From Gaertneriomyces semiglobifer (taxonomy: Eukaryota; Chytridiomycota; Chytridiomycetes; Spizellomycetales; Spizellomycetaceae), in contig JAHLKF010000002.1 of assembly GCA_025558075.1 (NCBI GenBank), forward strand, positions 1,240,001 to 1,304,000: a stretch of DNA of 64,000 nucleotides, written 5' to 3'. The stretch's first letter is position 1. The number at the start of each line of letters is the position of its first letter. The translations under genes and the position numbers were made by a program. A model generated the notes under the pieces. The model was not told the origin of the DNA. It ran no database searches and was given only the letters and a program-made list of their open reading frames with translations. Below, in pieces: positions 54,085 to 64,000 of this stretch.

Positions 54085-56205
54085 CTACATTGCATCTCCC
54101 TTGACCTCTTGCATCTCGTTCTCATCATCCAAATCTACCGCATGTAGTACTGCATCATCATTGCGGTTTGTTTTCAGCAACTCCATTTTGTCGCCCTCGA
54201 CATTTTCATTGGATTTGGCACGCCCTCGCATGGACAGCATTGACTCCTGTCGCGAGGCTGCACGAATTTGGCGTGCGGTCTGAATTTGGTTAAGAGTTTG
54301 CTTGTTAGCTTCGGTGAGGGTGGTGAAGTGTGGACGGATGTATCTGGGAAGTGCAACCACGTTAGCATGTGTCCCGCACTCAGACGATGTATTGCCTCCG
54401 CCTTACTTGGCATCAAATTGATATAACCACGCGAAGAACGGCGATTTGTTCGAGTGTAGGATTTGTGCCTCTTCGTCCAGTTCTGGAAGCTCCTCGATGG
54501 TCTCGTATCCACCGGGTTGCTGCTGTTGACCCGGTACAATTGCATTCTCTCCAGTATTTGTGGTTGGTGGAGCGACTGTTGGATGACCCGCCTTCTCTTC
54601 CTCCCCAGTCGCCAGTCCCAGCCATTTCAACATATATGGAGTGAAACCACCGAGCACCAGTACGGTCAGGACAACCACCATGACAGTTGTCCCAAAGATT
54701 TGACCCTTAATGGTGGCATCGAAAATGGGGTGCTCAAGGAACGTGACACCCAAAGCAAAAGCAACTGCTCCACGCAAACCGGAGAACCACATCAAGAGTT
54801 GGTGCTTGAAGGGGACGATATCCTCTGCGGTACGGGCGAAATTACTGAATCCAAGAATGATAAACACGTGGGTACGGGAAATTAAGATGGAAACCTGGTG
54901 GGAAAAAGTTCAATACTCGCCAAAGCTTGCTAAAGAGCCCATGGCCCTTAGTACGTACACAGGCAAAGAAGACCAGCATCGGTTGATAAACGGTTTGGTT
55001 GCCGAATGAAAGCAGACCCAGGCCAAGGTAGAGGAAGATAAAGCACTCGCACATGAAAGCGATCATACGCAACGTCGACTAAGTTCAAGTAACGCAGTCA
55101 GGAGAAACCTTTTCATGCAAAGCTCATAGGTTCTGTCAGCAAATACCTTAAAGTTTGCCCTCGTCGACTCTCCCAAGTTATTTAGAACGTAATGAGCGAC
55201 AGTTATACCGGTGAAAAAGATACTGATGATACCAGTAAGTGAAAGGAGATCGGCCACCAAATAGCTCGTGTACGCGCAAATCAGGATCATTGCCATCTCG
55301 TAGGTTGCTTCCTCTTTCTCATCAACTTTAACGTGTTTCGTAATCTTGGCCAGTGCTAATCCAAACAAGACGCCTATAACCAAGCTCCCCAAGAACACAC
55401 CAGCGCTGGCCAACACTGAAACAATGAACGTTCCAGCCGATAGGCGCATTTTTGGGTCCGCAATTTCCGTGAAAAAGCGGTACAGGATGATTGATACTGC
55501 ATCATTCAGTGCTGATTCTCCAAATATCAGCATGTACAATCGCTTGTCAACATTGGCCGGCAGAAGGGACAGCACGGTTACCGGATCCGTCGAGGAGATT
55601 AGGGACCCAAAAACAAGAGACTCCACGAATGACCACGGGGTGATGAGTTTGGAAAAGAAGTACATGAGGATGGAGGTGACGAATGTACTGTACAGGGCGC
55701 CGATGAAAGCGAGTGAGACGATAGTGAGCACATTCTGGAAGAAGGAGACGCGCTGGAGAGCGAAACCTCCCTGAGAGAAAGAGACATCAATGCATTAGAT
55801 GTTGCGGGCAGGAGGAAAGGAGTGACTGATGATCCAACCTCAAAGATGATGGGCGGTAGAAGCACCATATAGAAGAACTTGCTCGACAGCTGGATCGCCT
55901 TGTTCTGCTCATCATACGATATTGCTGTCCATCCCATTGCAACAAGCAATCCTGCCAATTTCCCAGATGAGCATGAGAAATGGTCGCTACTAGGAACAGT
56001 AATGGTTTTCCCTACCTAGCAAAATATACAGGGCAGACTCGCCCAAGTAATGAAAATGTTTTCTATGCAGGAAGGCGTTCAGGTTCATGGCCACTGCAAT
56101 TAGGGTGAGCATGAGGACAGCCCGAATAAAGAGTTGGTGGGTCTCCTCATCGCTGTTATCGTGGCCGTTTGGTAGGCCGTCGCCAGGCGCTGTATGATTG
56201 GACAT
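54085..56205 (-). CDS. Na+/H+ exchanger, endosomal/Golgi NHX type (CPA1)
   Basis: Multi-exon gene from ATG 56205 to stop 54085. Transmembrane segments and signature loops of the CPA1 family are seen in order: LFIRAVLMLTLIAVAMNL, GLLVAMGWTAIS, FFYMVLLPPIIFEGGFALQR (the amiloride-binding LPPIIFE loop), FG-LISSTDPVTVLSLL, MLIFGESALNDAVSIILYRF with the ion-binding ND pair, GVLFGLALAKITKH and GLRGAVAFALGVTFL. The C-terminal tail of about 150 residues is hydrophilic with basic and acidic patches. The order and the FF-x-LLPPIIFE loop resemble yeast Nhx1 and animal NHE6-9, which acidify or alkalinise endosomal compartments. Some small exon junctions (54870-55070, 55750-55980) are approximate. It is divergent from GLE1 across 383 bp. 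Confidence 0.92.
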
Positions 56206-56588
56206 TCTCTCCAAGGATCGCACCAAGCACCCCGTCTTAAGTTTTCCCAAGTCAGTTCTGACGCTGCAACCTTCAGATCCAACCAATTGCTTTCCAATGG
56301 AGCAGTCGAAGCTTCCAAACTCGCAGAATAGAATGCTTTTTAAGGCCTGTTCAGAATCGAACGTGGACCACGGCGCGTTGGACGTCGGAGTGTTTACGTT
56401 AGAATTCCTTTTGACGACCTTTCTGAACTTACAAACTGGGAACTGATACGAACCATAGACTAGAGCACAATATACAGCATAGGGTAACGGTCATTCTCTC
56501 AGTATCCGGATGGGGTTAGCCCGTCGAGTGTTTGCCAGTTGATTCTTGGTTGATCGGCGATAGAGATCACCTATAGTTTGAACGGAAG

Positions 56589-58929
56589 ATGGACTTCCGC
56601 ACCCCACTTCCAAATCGTAAGTATTCCCCGAGGCAACATCCTGAAAATGAGCTAAATGGGGAGCCACCAAGGTGAGTTCTTGTCGCCTACGGCGAGATGG
56701 CGCCGGCTTTATGCATGCTAATAGAACCAACGTATCAAGTAAGTTCTTCTGGGCGACTAACAGTCCTCTTGGGAATGTACAAAATGTACACTTTCCGAGT
56801 CCTCGAGCAAGTCCTCGAAGGAGCAGTCCCTTGCAAAGTCCCCGGAAGAGCCTTCGTGCCAGTCCAAAGGGAATTTTCAGCCCCCTTAAGCATCAAACCC
56901 CAGTGCCCCATCAGACAGATCTCACAGAGTCGCTAGATCAGAGGTCTCCTTTACCTACGAGAAAATGCCTGAAAGAATCCCCAGAAAAGTCGCCGAAGAA
57001 CAGTAATGCGGTACAGTTTTCCATCATAGCATTGGTTTCTTTGAAACACGAAGACTAAAGTGTTTGACATGATTGTAGATTATGCAAGAATGTCTCTCAA
57101 GATTCGAAGAAACTGTATTGGAGAACCGCAAGCGCGGCTCTATCGGCGCAGAAGCAGTCAGCACTCTCATCAAGAAAGTGCAGCAGCCGCTTGTAGCTGA
57201 ACTTGCTGAGACTGAAGCTGCTGCTGCCAGGGACTTTGAGCAGTACGTCTTGCGGCTTGAACAGGAGAACCAGTTGAGAGCAAAGGTGGCGTGACTATGC
57301 GGAAGCATCCGTGCAGGTTGAACCTTTTCCAACGCTTGTTAATGGTAGGAAATGGCTGCAGCCATTGAAGTGGTGGAGCGGCGAAGGCAACAGGAGCAGA
57401 AACGTCGCCAAGCAGAACTTCAACGGCGCAAAGAAGAGGCAGAGCGAAGACGATTGGAAGAGGAGAAACGTTTGCGATCGGAGAGGGAGGCGCGTGAAAA
57501 AGAAGCTAAAGCCAAAGCGGAAGAAGAGAGGCGAAAGCGGGAAGCGCTAGAGGCTGTTGCACGAGCAAAAGAGGCAGAGAAACAACTTGAAGCTGATAAG
57601 CATCGAAAAGCGGAAGAACAGAAGGCGGCGGAGACGGCTGCCACCGCCGCCAAGCAAGCAGCGGAAGTCAAGGAGAAGCAACAGGCAGCATCCTCTACCT
57701 CCAAATTTCTCCCGGAGGACCTCCTCGCGAAAGCCCAAGCTCGTAAAGACATCGTGATTCGGATTAAAACTGAAATGAAAGCAAAGCTGGGCACCAGCGC
57801 ACAGTTGTCAGACGCCATGTTTCGGTCTAAAATGACCATTACTCAACGCATAGGGCAGGTCATGAATAGCGAGAAGAAGTTGATTGAGATAGTACGTCAC
57901 CTTTGTTACGATTCCTATCTGGTTTTTGGCCTCCTTGCTAAATGGGTTATAGGCCCGGGCGATCAATCAGGTGCTCAAGGATGCACAGTCCGTCGCACCG
58001 GAAGTATACAGTCTTTGCCTTTCACTGCTAGCAAAACGAGTCATCGTAAGTCCAATTTAGCATTACTTTAGCTTTTGAACAATTGTAACATGATTTTGTA
58101 TTATCAGAAACAAGCTGAATCTGAAGTTGCCGTGAAGCCATCCGCCGCCTTTGCGCTGGCCATAGTGTGCATAATGATATATAACGCCCACCCCGACTTT
58201 CTGGACATTTTGTTGGGCAGACTTTACTTGCGATGCCCATTCATTATTCCTGTATATCCAACTCGCGAAAAGGTCGGTTCTCCTCGTCTAAGTGACGTTC
58301 CTTCTCATGATCTCATGATAGAGAGTAATGTCTCGTTGGCTTTAGAATGATACCGACGACGAATTCCGAAAACGGTTGGCATACAAAAAGATTAACGATA
58401 CCGACTGGGAGACGGAAACCCATTATCAAGAGAGGATGTGCGGCATTTTGGCACTCTACGCCGCAATAGTGCAAACAAGAACATGTATGTCGCTTCTGTT
58501 GTTTGTCGTTACATGTACCCTCGTCCTCAGCTATGCATCCTTTGATTTTCGGTGCTTTGTAGTAAGTCACTCGCATGGGATAGAAAATGCTTGGACCTGG
58601 TTTTCGCGAATTCTCAACCAAAAACCCCGCCGTATCACCCCATTGTTGATCCTGCGCTTCCTAGAGGTGGAGTAGTTGTTGAGCTTGTATGGTTGCATGC
58701 TACCCCGATAACCGTGTCTCGTCATGCTGTTTTCCAGGTCGCTGGCAATGCCTTTCTTGACACATACAAGGGACAGGCTGTCAAGCTGCTTGCTTTTGTA
58801 AAGGAGCGTTTCTTGCCAATGGTGCCACCAAAGGCTGTTGCTGCGCGCACCAGACTGGAAATATTCCTGGAACAAGTGGCTCAAACACGGCGTATAGATC
58901 CTATGGAAGGCAGTATGATTGCAAAATAG
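56589..58929 (+). CDS. GLE1: mRNA export factor Gle1
   Basis: Multi-exon, about nine exons. ATG 56589 begins MDFRTPLPNRKYSPRQ; the next exon carries many SP/SPxR motifs (FPSPRASPRRSSPLQSPRKS), possible CDK sites. Then IMQECLSRFEETVLENRKRG and a long Glu/Arg/Ala coiled coil from about 57350 to 57690. The C-terminal Gle1 domain has KAKLGTSAQLSDAMFRSKMT, ITQRIGQVMNSEKKLIEI, KPSAAFALAIVCIMIYNAHP, YLRCPFIIPVYPTRE, YQERMCGILALYAAIVQT and VAGNAFLDTYKGQAVKLLAF. The family binds inositol hexakisphosphate and activates the DEAD-box ATPase Dbp5 at the cytoplasmic face of the nuclear pore. It converges on the tandem-PH gene, stops 152 bp apart. Confidence 0.93.
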
Positions 58930-59081
58930 GTGCTTTAATGAGGTATCCGTTGTGGTGCCAAGCAGCGCGAGGCACTGGGTCGTCCAGCTAATGCTCAATC
59001 ATATGGTGGGATATGAGCTTTCGTAGCGAGCGACAGTACAAACTAATATTCACACTGGTATCCAAAAAAAAATGATTCACA

Positions 59082-61050
59082 CTAGTGGCCAGGATGTTCT
59101 TTTTTCCTGTCTTCTTGCTGCTTACGGACTTCTTCGACCGCGTCACGGACAGCTTCAACCCATCTGCGACATTCCTCTTCGTCGGCACATCGTATGACAA
59201 CCTCCCTGACGCGGCCTCGTCCGAGAACAATTTTCCAACACCCTTCTTTCTTTCCCACCGCTCCAATTTCCAGAACATCTAACACATTTTCTAACGCAAT
59301 AAGTCGCTTCACCGTGTACTCCGAATCATTCTTGTAAACGGATAGCACATTAGGCCGAAGCACAAACCACTGCTTTTTCCACTGCGGTGCGGTGAGCGGG
59401 TGGATGGAAGGCAGTGGGTGAAGCGGATTCTTTCGTTGCGTCCGCTTCTTATGTAGATATCCTTGAAGGATTACACGAGAGGAAGTGAAAAGCGGTGAGC
59501 TTAAAACGGAGTCATTATGATGAGATGGCGATGGGAGATCCAACTCTTCTTCGCTACTGGAAAGTTCCCGTTGGCTTTGCTGATGAATATCATCTGCTAC
59601 GGGATCCCGAAAACGCGAAATCACTCTTGTGGGTGATATCGGGGGAGCATCGAAATCATCAACGCCGATACCACTCGGTCCGGCTTCGCCGTCTCCACTA
59701 ACTGGCGTTATTCCTCTGCGATACGGAACTACGGTGCTGGTCGTACTACTGGCTGCTGAATTGGCGCAGGTGCTATAAATGGATGACGGAGTCGTGGTTA
59801 CGGTTAGGAAAGAGTCTGCCGTGCCAATGGAAGAGTGGTGTGAATTTCGGGAGGAATTTTCTTCGCGACTACGCAAAGGACTGGGCGCGGCGGGATTATT
59901 AGAGGTAACAGGGCGCGAACTTGGCTGATTAAATTGGGATGTCGATGCTTGGGAATGGACTTGTGGGTGACGGCCGGAGGTCAATTGTGAGGTATCCGGA
60001 CGACTGCCGCTTGAAGAAGCGGCACCGAGGTTATTCGTGCTACCTTGCCTATCTCGTTGCTGTTGAATCTGCTCCCGGTCGTGACCACGGCCTGTCTTTT
60101 GCAATATTTGACGATGGGCAGAGGTTAAGGCACGTAGCCATTCGCGCATATGCTCATCCGTGGGCGCTTGGATGTAATACGTCCTTTCTCTTGTAACGAG
60201 ACCGAAAACATGCTCTCGCTTTTTCATTTCGACTGGAGCGACAGCGTGGATATCCTTCAGGTTGATAACATTTAACAACTTGTATTCCTAACCCGATTTC
60301 CAATCATAGTCAATACTGGGTTCATGTCTTGCACTTTTCAAAGCAGTCACCCACCTGTTCATTATGATAGTACGCAAGGCGGGTGGGTCTCAAGACGAAC
60401 CACCGCCTCTTCCATGTTCTCCGCTTTTCGCCTTTCTTGTAAAGGTAGGCAGATAATACAGCGCTTTCACTTCTGAGGCTTCTCCCTGCTTCGTCCAGCA
60501 CACTTAGATCAACATAACCTTCAGAGTCATCAGCATCATCTGCACTCCTCATCTGCCGCCTATCAGGATGGGCGGACGCGATCGCGGACGACGGACCAGC
60601 GGCGCTACTTGAACCAGGGGCACCGCCGTGGCCGCCAAGCGCATAAGTCGAGTTCCTAGCGGATGTTGAGGGGGAAAAGACATCGTCGGCGGACTCATCA
60701 TCCGAGAAAGGGTATGAGATGTATACAGGGGTTAATGCCGAAGCAGACTGAGTCAAGCCGGAGGATGGATGCTGCACACTAGTAGAGGTTCCAGGTGACG
60801 ACGCCGGAGTAGTGTTCCTTGATCTTGAAGCTGGAGCTGCTATTGATGCGCTGGCTGCAACGGCGTTGCCAGCAGGCGATGTGGCGGGTATTGCAAAATG
60901 AACCGCGGGAGAGCCTGTTTCCAACGCGGGACGAGCGCCGACATTGCGAGCAGGGAGATTGACAGCACGATTAAGACCTGTCGTGGCCATCGTCGTAGTC
61001 GTGGTCGCTGCGGCTGCCGTGGTCGTCGTCGGCGTCGTCGTCTCCATCAT
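59082..61050 (-). CDS. Tandem pleckstrin-homology (PH) domain protein
   Basis: Two exons meeting at CAG|GTGGGT ... GTTAG|GAA, near 60352 and 60288. The N-terminal 200 residues are Thr/Ala/Ser-rich low complexity (TTTPTTTTAAAATTTTT; many alternating codon runs). PH1 begins LSAYLYKKGEKRRTWKRRWF and continues YKLLNVINLKDIHAVAP to REWLRALTSAH. After a disordered Ser/Pro linker, PH2 reads LQGYLHKKRTQRKNPLHPLP, KKQWFVLRPNVLSVYKNDSE and CRRWVEAVRDAVEEVRK. The Lys/Arg at the beta1-beta2 loops suggests phosphoinositide binding. This layout is like fungal Opy1-type proteins, but I do not assign orthology. ATG 61050 was preferred; the frame upstream only has a GTG start. It is divergent from DNAI2 across 247 bp. 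Confidence 0.85.
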
Positions 61051-61127
61051 TGGCCGGCTGTGACATGGAACGCTGGATTTAGAATTCGTTGGGTTCTGCG
61101 TTTGGGTTTCGCGAGGCGGGCAGACTA

Positions 61128-61166
61128 TCACGTGGTGTTGGCTCCTCACGTGAGTGTGTCATGTGA
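61128..61166. promoter_or_regulatory. CACGTG / TCATGTGA cluster in PH-DNAI2 divergent promoter
   Basis: CACGTG (61129-61134), TCACGTGA (61146-61153) and TCATGTGA (61159-61166) lie centrally in the 247-bp gap between the divergent tandem-PH and DNAI2 starts, and could serve both genes. The combination repeats the clusters at 8.1 and 17.7 kb. Confidence 0.5.
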
Positions 61167-61297
61167 TTGAATTGCATAAGCATCGGGAAATGGTCGCGAC
61201 AGGAACGCGTTGGTCGTCGTTGGCAGAGGCAGGTGAAAGCCTACGCAGTCATCCAGTTGATACCCAGTCTGTTCTCATTGTCAGTGAAAAACGGAAA

Positions 61298-63207
61298 ATG
61301 GAAATAGTCTATGTCTATCAGCGCAAGCGCCGTGATTTTGGACGTCAACCGACGTTCACCGAGCGCCTCGCGTCGTTGAGCGTAAACATCCCGCCGGATC
61401 CTTCAGCGGGTCGGCAGTGGGAGGAAAAAAAGACCGGAAGCGTTGAAATACAATGTGGAGGAGAGAAGAGCGAGCATGAGGTAGTATACTTCTAAAATGT
61501 TTCATTACGGAACTGTACTTTAGTCTAAACCCTGCCCTGAATCATCAAGGTCAATACCGAATCCTTTGTGCTCTCCAATAAGGGGATACTCCATACTCAA
61601 GGAGGATGGCCAAAAGATGTAGATCCAACAGACGTAGAACATACCATCCGTTATCGCAAAAAAGTGGAAAAAGATGACGAATACATGCGCGCAGTTCAGA
61701 ATTTGGGATCTGTATGTTATGGCGCATCTCCCGACATGTCAATGCTCAAACTGACCATTTCAAACGCAGGCAATGGAGCACTGTATCAAGCAAAACAATG
61801 CAATCGACATTTACGAAGATTACTTCACCACGCCCTCGGAGATTCCGATCTTGACGCCGACCCTGAAACCTCTCAATATCTACCGCGATCCCAACACCCT
61901 CAAGCGCTCGGCCACACATATCTCTTTCTACCCAGACTCAGGTCACAAAATTGCCGTCGCCTATTCATCGTTACAATTCCAGAATTCTCCGTCCAACATG
62001 TCATTCGACTCCTACATTTGGGACGTGGAAAACCCAAACATGCCAGAACAGACGCTGACGCCGCCGAGTCCATTGGTTTGTCTGAAGTACAACCCGAAGG
62101 ATCCGCACATTATTGTAGGCGGATGTTATAACGGGTTGGTCACCTACTGGGATACTCGGAAAGGTGCATTTCCAGTCGATACGAGTGCGGTAGAGAAAGG
62201 ACATCGCGATCCCGTTTACGGAGTCAACTGGGTTCAAAGTAAAAGTGGAACAGAATGCTTTAGCGTTTCAACAGATGGACAGGTTTTATGGTGGGATATT
62301 CGGAAAATGAGTGAGCCCACCGAAAGCATGACCATAGATCCGGAAAAGAATGGGTCCATTGTAGGGGGTACCGTACTTGACTATGAGACTACCATGGTAT
62401 GATTATTGTTTTTTGACGCTTCTTTTGCGGCAATTGTCTGACGCTGGTAAACGTGTTGTAGCCTACAAAGTTTATGGTTGGCGGAGAAAATGGCTCGGTC
62501 TTCATGTGTAACAAAAAGGCCAAAAACCCAAGCGAGCGGATCACCCACATCTATCCAGGCCATCACGGGCCAGTCTTGGCCTTGCAGGTATGTTCTCCCG
62601 CTACTTCCTCTATTATATCGCAAGGCTGACGCGTCGGTTTATTATTTAGCGAAATCCATTCTTCCTCAAAAACTTCCTAACCATAGGCGACTGGCGTACG
62701 CTGCTTTGGGCTGAAGACATTCGCTCACCTATAATAACGACGCCGTACTCACCGTCATATCTAACAGACGCTAACTGGTCACCAACGCGCCCAGCAGTCT
62801 TCCTGGCCTCTACGCATTCCGGCACCATTCAAACATGGGATCTCTTGACCAAGCAAACTGGGCCAACGCTAACCACTCAAGTGTCACCTGCTCCTATTCA
62901 CTGCTTGAAAATTCAAGAGCATGGTCGCACTGTGGCCGCCGGAGATCGTGAAGGTGGGGTGACTATCTTGGAGATGAGCGAAGCGTTGTGGAGGCCACAG
63001 AAAGATGAGAAAGCTATTTTCGGAGGAATGTTGGAACGAGAAGCAAAACGGGAGAAGACCTTGGAATCTAGTGCCAGAGAGAAGAGATTAAAAGCGCAAC
63101 AGGTGGCTGGACATAAAGAAAATGGACAAGGAGGTGTTAAGGAAGATGAGAAGGAAGAGATCATTAAGGTCGCAGAGGAAGAGTTTTGGAGCATGGTTGG
63201 CAAGTGA
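61298..63207 (+). CDS. DNAI2: Axonemal outer-arm dynein intermediate chain 2
   Basis: Several exons; the start [18 protein letters not shown] matches human DNAI2 residue for residue at its first seven positions. Next come [58 protein letters not shown] and then a WD40 propeller: [93 protein letters not shown] and [20 protein letters not shown]. The Lys/Glu-rich C-terminus ends [14 protein letters not shown]2 with DNAI1 tethers outer-arm dynein heavy chains to doublet microtubules. This gene and RSPH4/6 show that the organism makes motile flagella. Confidence 0.97.
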
Positions 63208-63584
63208 TAGCGCCAACCAGTTGGGCAAGAGCGTTTGTAGTAATAGTCGTGTTCTCAATCGAAAGCTGAGAGTGACCTTGTTTGTCCGCTCCGAACTGGC
63301 CCAGCAATGTGCTTCTGATGTCATGATGCATTTGATGGCGAATGCTCAGCGTAAAGGCGGCGATCTATGGGTTTTACAAGATATAATACTCGTTCGTCGT
63401 GGTGAGCGTTCCCAGCCGCGGAGCGCGATTACATAATACAGCTGTTAATGATAACACCATCACCAGCGCTCGGCGAACGGATCTTCAGAAATCTGCGAAA
63501 ACGTTTGAAGCCAGCGCAGGGAAACCAGGGAGCCATCAGAAGCGACTCGCAAGGACCGGCAACCAAAGACGGGAGAAGATAAGG

Positions 63585-63948
63585 ATGCCTGTTGCAAGTA
63601 TCGTTAGAGACAGGCTGACCCGGTTGGTCGCATCACAAAAAGAACCTGTCCGTCAAGCCCTACGCTCCATAAGTCGGGATACATCGTTGCCGGGTCATGT
63701 TCGCATGAAGGCCATGATTGAACTGCACCAGATGCCAAGATATACTCGTCCTACCGCTGTGCATAGCAGATGTGTGGAGAGTGGCAAAGCAAGGGTATGT
63801 TCGTCGGTTTGGCTTTCCAATCCGTTCCTCTCTCATGTATTCATTTTGTTCACAGGGGCATGTTACAGCATTCAAGATCAGTCGCATAGTGTTCCGTGAG
63901 AAGGCGTTGGCTGGAGAAATTCCTGGGGTTAAGAAGAGCACATGGTAG
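63585..63948 (+). CDS. MRP2: Mitochondrial small ribosomal subunit protein uS14m
   Basis: Two exons from ATG 63585 to TAG 63946-63948, split at GCAAGG|GTATGT and ttcacag|GGGCAT near 63795 and 63856. About 100 residues, the normal length. Diagnostic sequences are RDTSLPGHVRMKAMIELHQM, the RCVESGKARGHVTAFKISRI stretch and the terminal FREKALAGEIPGVKKSTW, the LAGxxPGVxKxxW ending of uS14. The zinc-binding cysteines of some bacterial S14 are absent, as is usual for the mitochondrial form. It sits in the small-subunit head near the decoding region. It lies downstream of DNAI2 on the same strand. Confidence 0.94.
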
Positions 63949-64000
63949 CCCTTATCAACTTCGATATATCCCTCTCTGCAACAACCTCAAACACCAGCAC

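Noticed and set aside
1..64000. Operons, CRISPR arrays, phage or insertion elements
   Set aside because: The window is spliced eukaryotic DNA; no arrays, transposase frames or terminal repeats were seen.

Overview
The window is nuclear DNA from a flagellated (zoosporic) fungus, most likely a chytrid. Three things point there. Genes are packed and cut by many short GT-AG introns, about 50-75 nt each. Fungal-type proteins are present: phosphofructokinase with a glyoxalase-like N-domain, Svf1, a Zds C-terminal domain and DUF4246. Two axonemal proteins, a radial-spoke RSPH4/6 homologue and the outer-arm dynein intermediate chain DNAI2, are kept only by organisms with motile flagella. I see no prokaryotic features, transposon, tRNA or rRNA gene. 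All exon junctions below were derived by hand from reading frames, splice consensus and remembered family alignments; no search was run.

Layout. 0-11.9 kb: biotin-protein ligase (3' end off the left edge), PRP31, kinesin-5, a CABLES-like cyclin-fold protein, an unidentified region and mitoribosomal bL33m. 12-24 kb: a PPR protein, an ECHDC1-like crotonase, chorismate synthase, a NIPSNAP protein, an arrestin-like protein and the checkpoint kinase CHK1. 25-38.5 kb: a RING-YEATS fusion, a Zds-domain protein, SPC25, mitochondrial Trp-tRNA synthetase, ATP synthase delta, COQ9, the geranylgeranyltransferase-I beta subunit and CKS1. 38.6-53 kb: a MINDY deubiquitinase, a DUF4246 protein, Svf1, an mpaB/rubber-oxygenase-like protein, RSPH4/6 and 6-phosphofructokinase. 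53.5-64 kb: a small hypothetical ORF, a Na+/H+ exchanger, GLE1, a tandem-PH protein, DNAI2 and mitoribosomal uS14m.

By theme, one group serves mitosis and the cell cycle (kinesin-5, CHK1, SPC25, CKS1, Zds, CABLES-like). A second is mitochondrial (bL33m, uS14m, MSW1, ATP16, COQ9, PPR, NIPSNAP). A third handles RNA (PRP31, GLE1), and a fourth belongs to the flagellum. They are interleaved with unrelated metabolic genes, so I read the order as ordinary fungal gene packing and not as a cluster. Many neighbours share short divergent promoters or converge within about 30-170 bp.

The most unusual items are a bL33m gene whose start codon is split by an intron, a 5-nt microexon in the kinesin-5 P-loop, a RING-YEATS fusion protein, and repeated TCAYGTGA octamer clusters in three intergenic regions. 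I did not find a clearly new multi-gene system.
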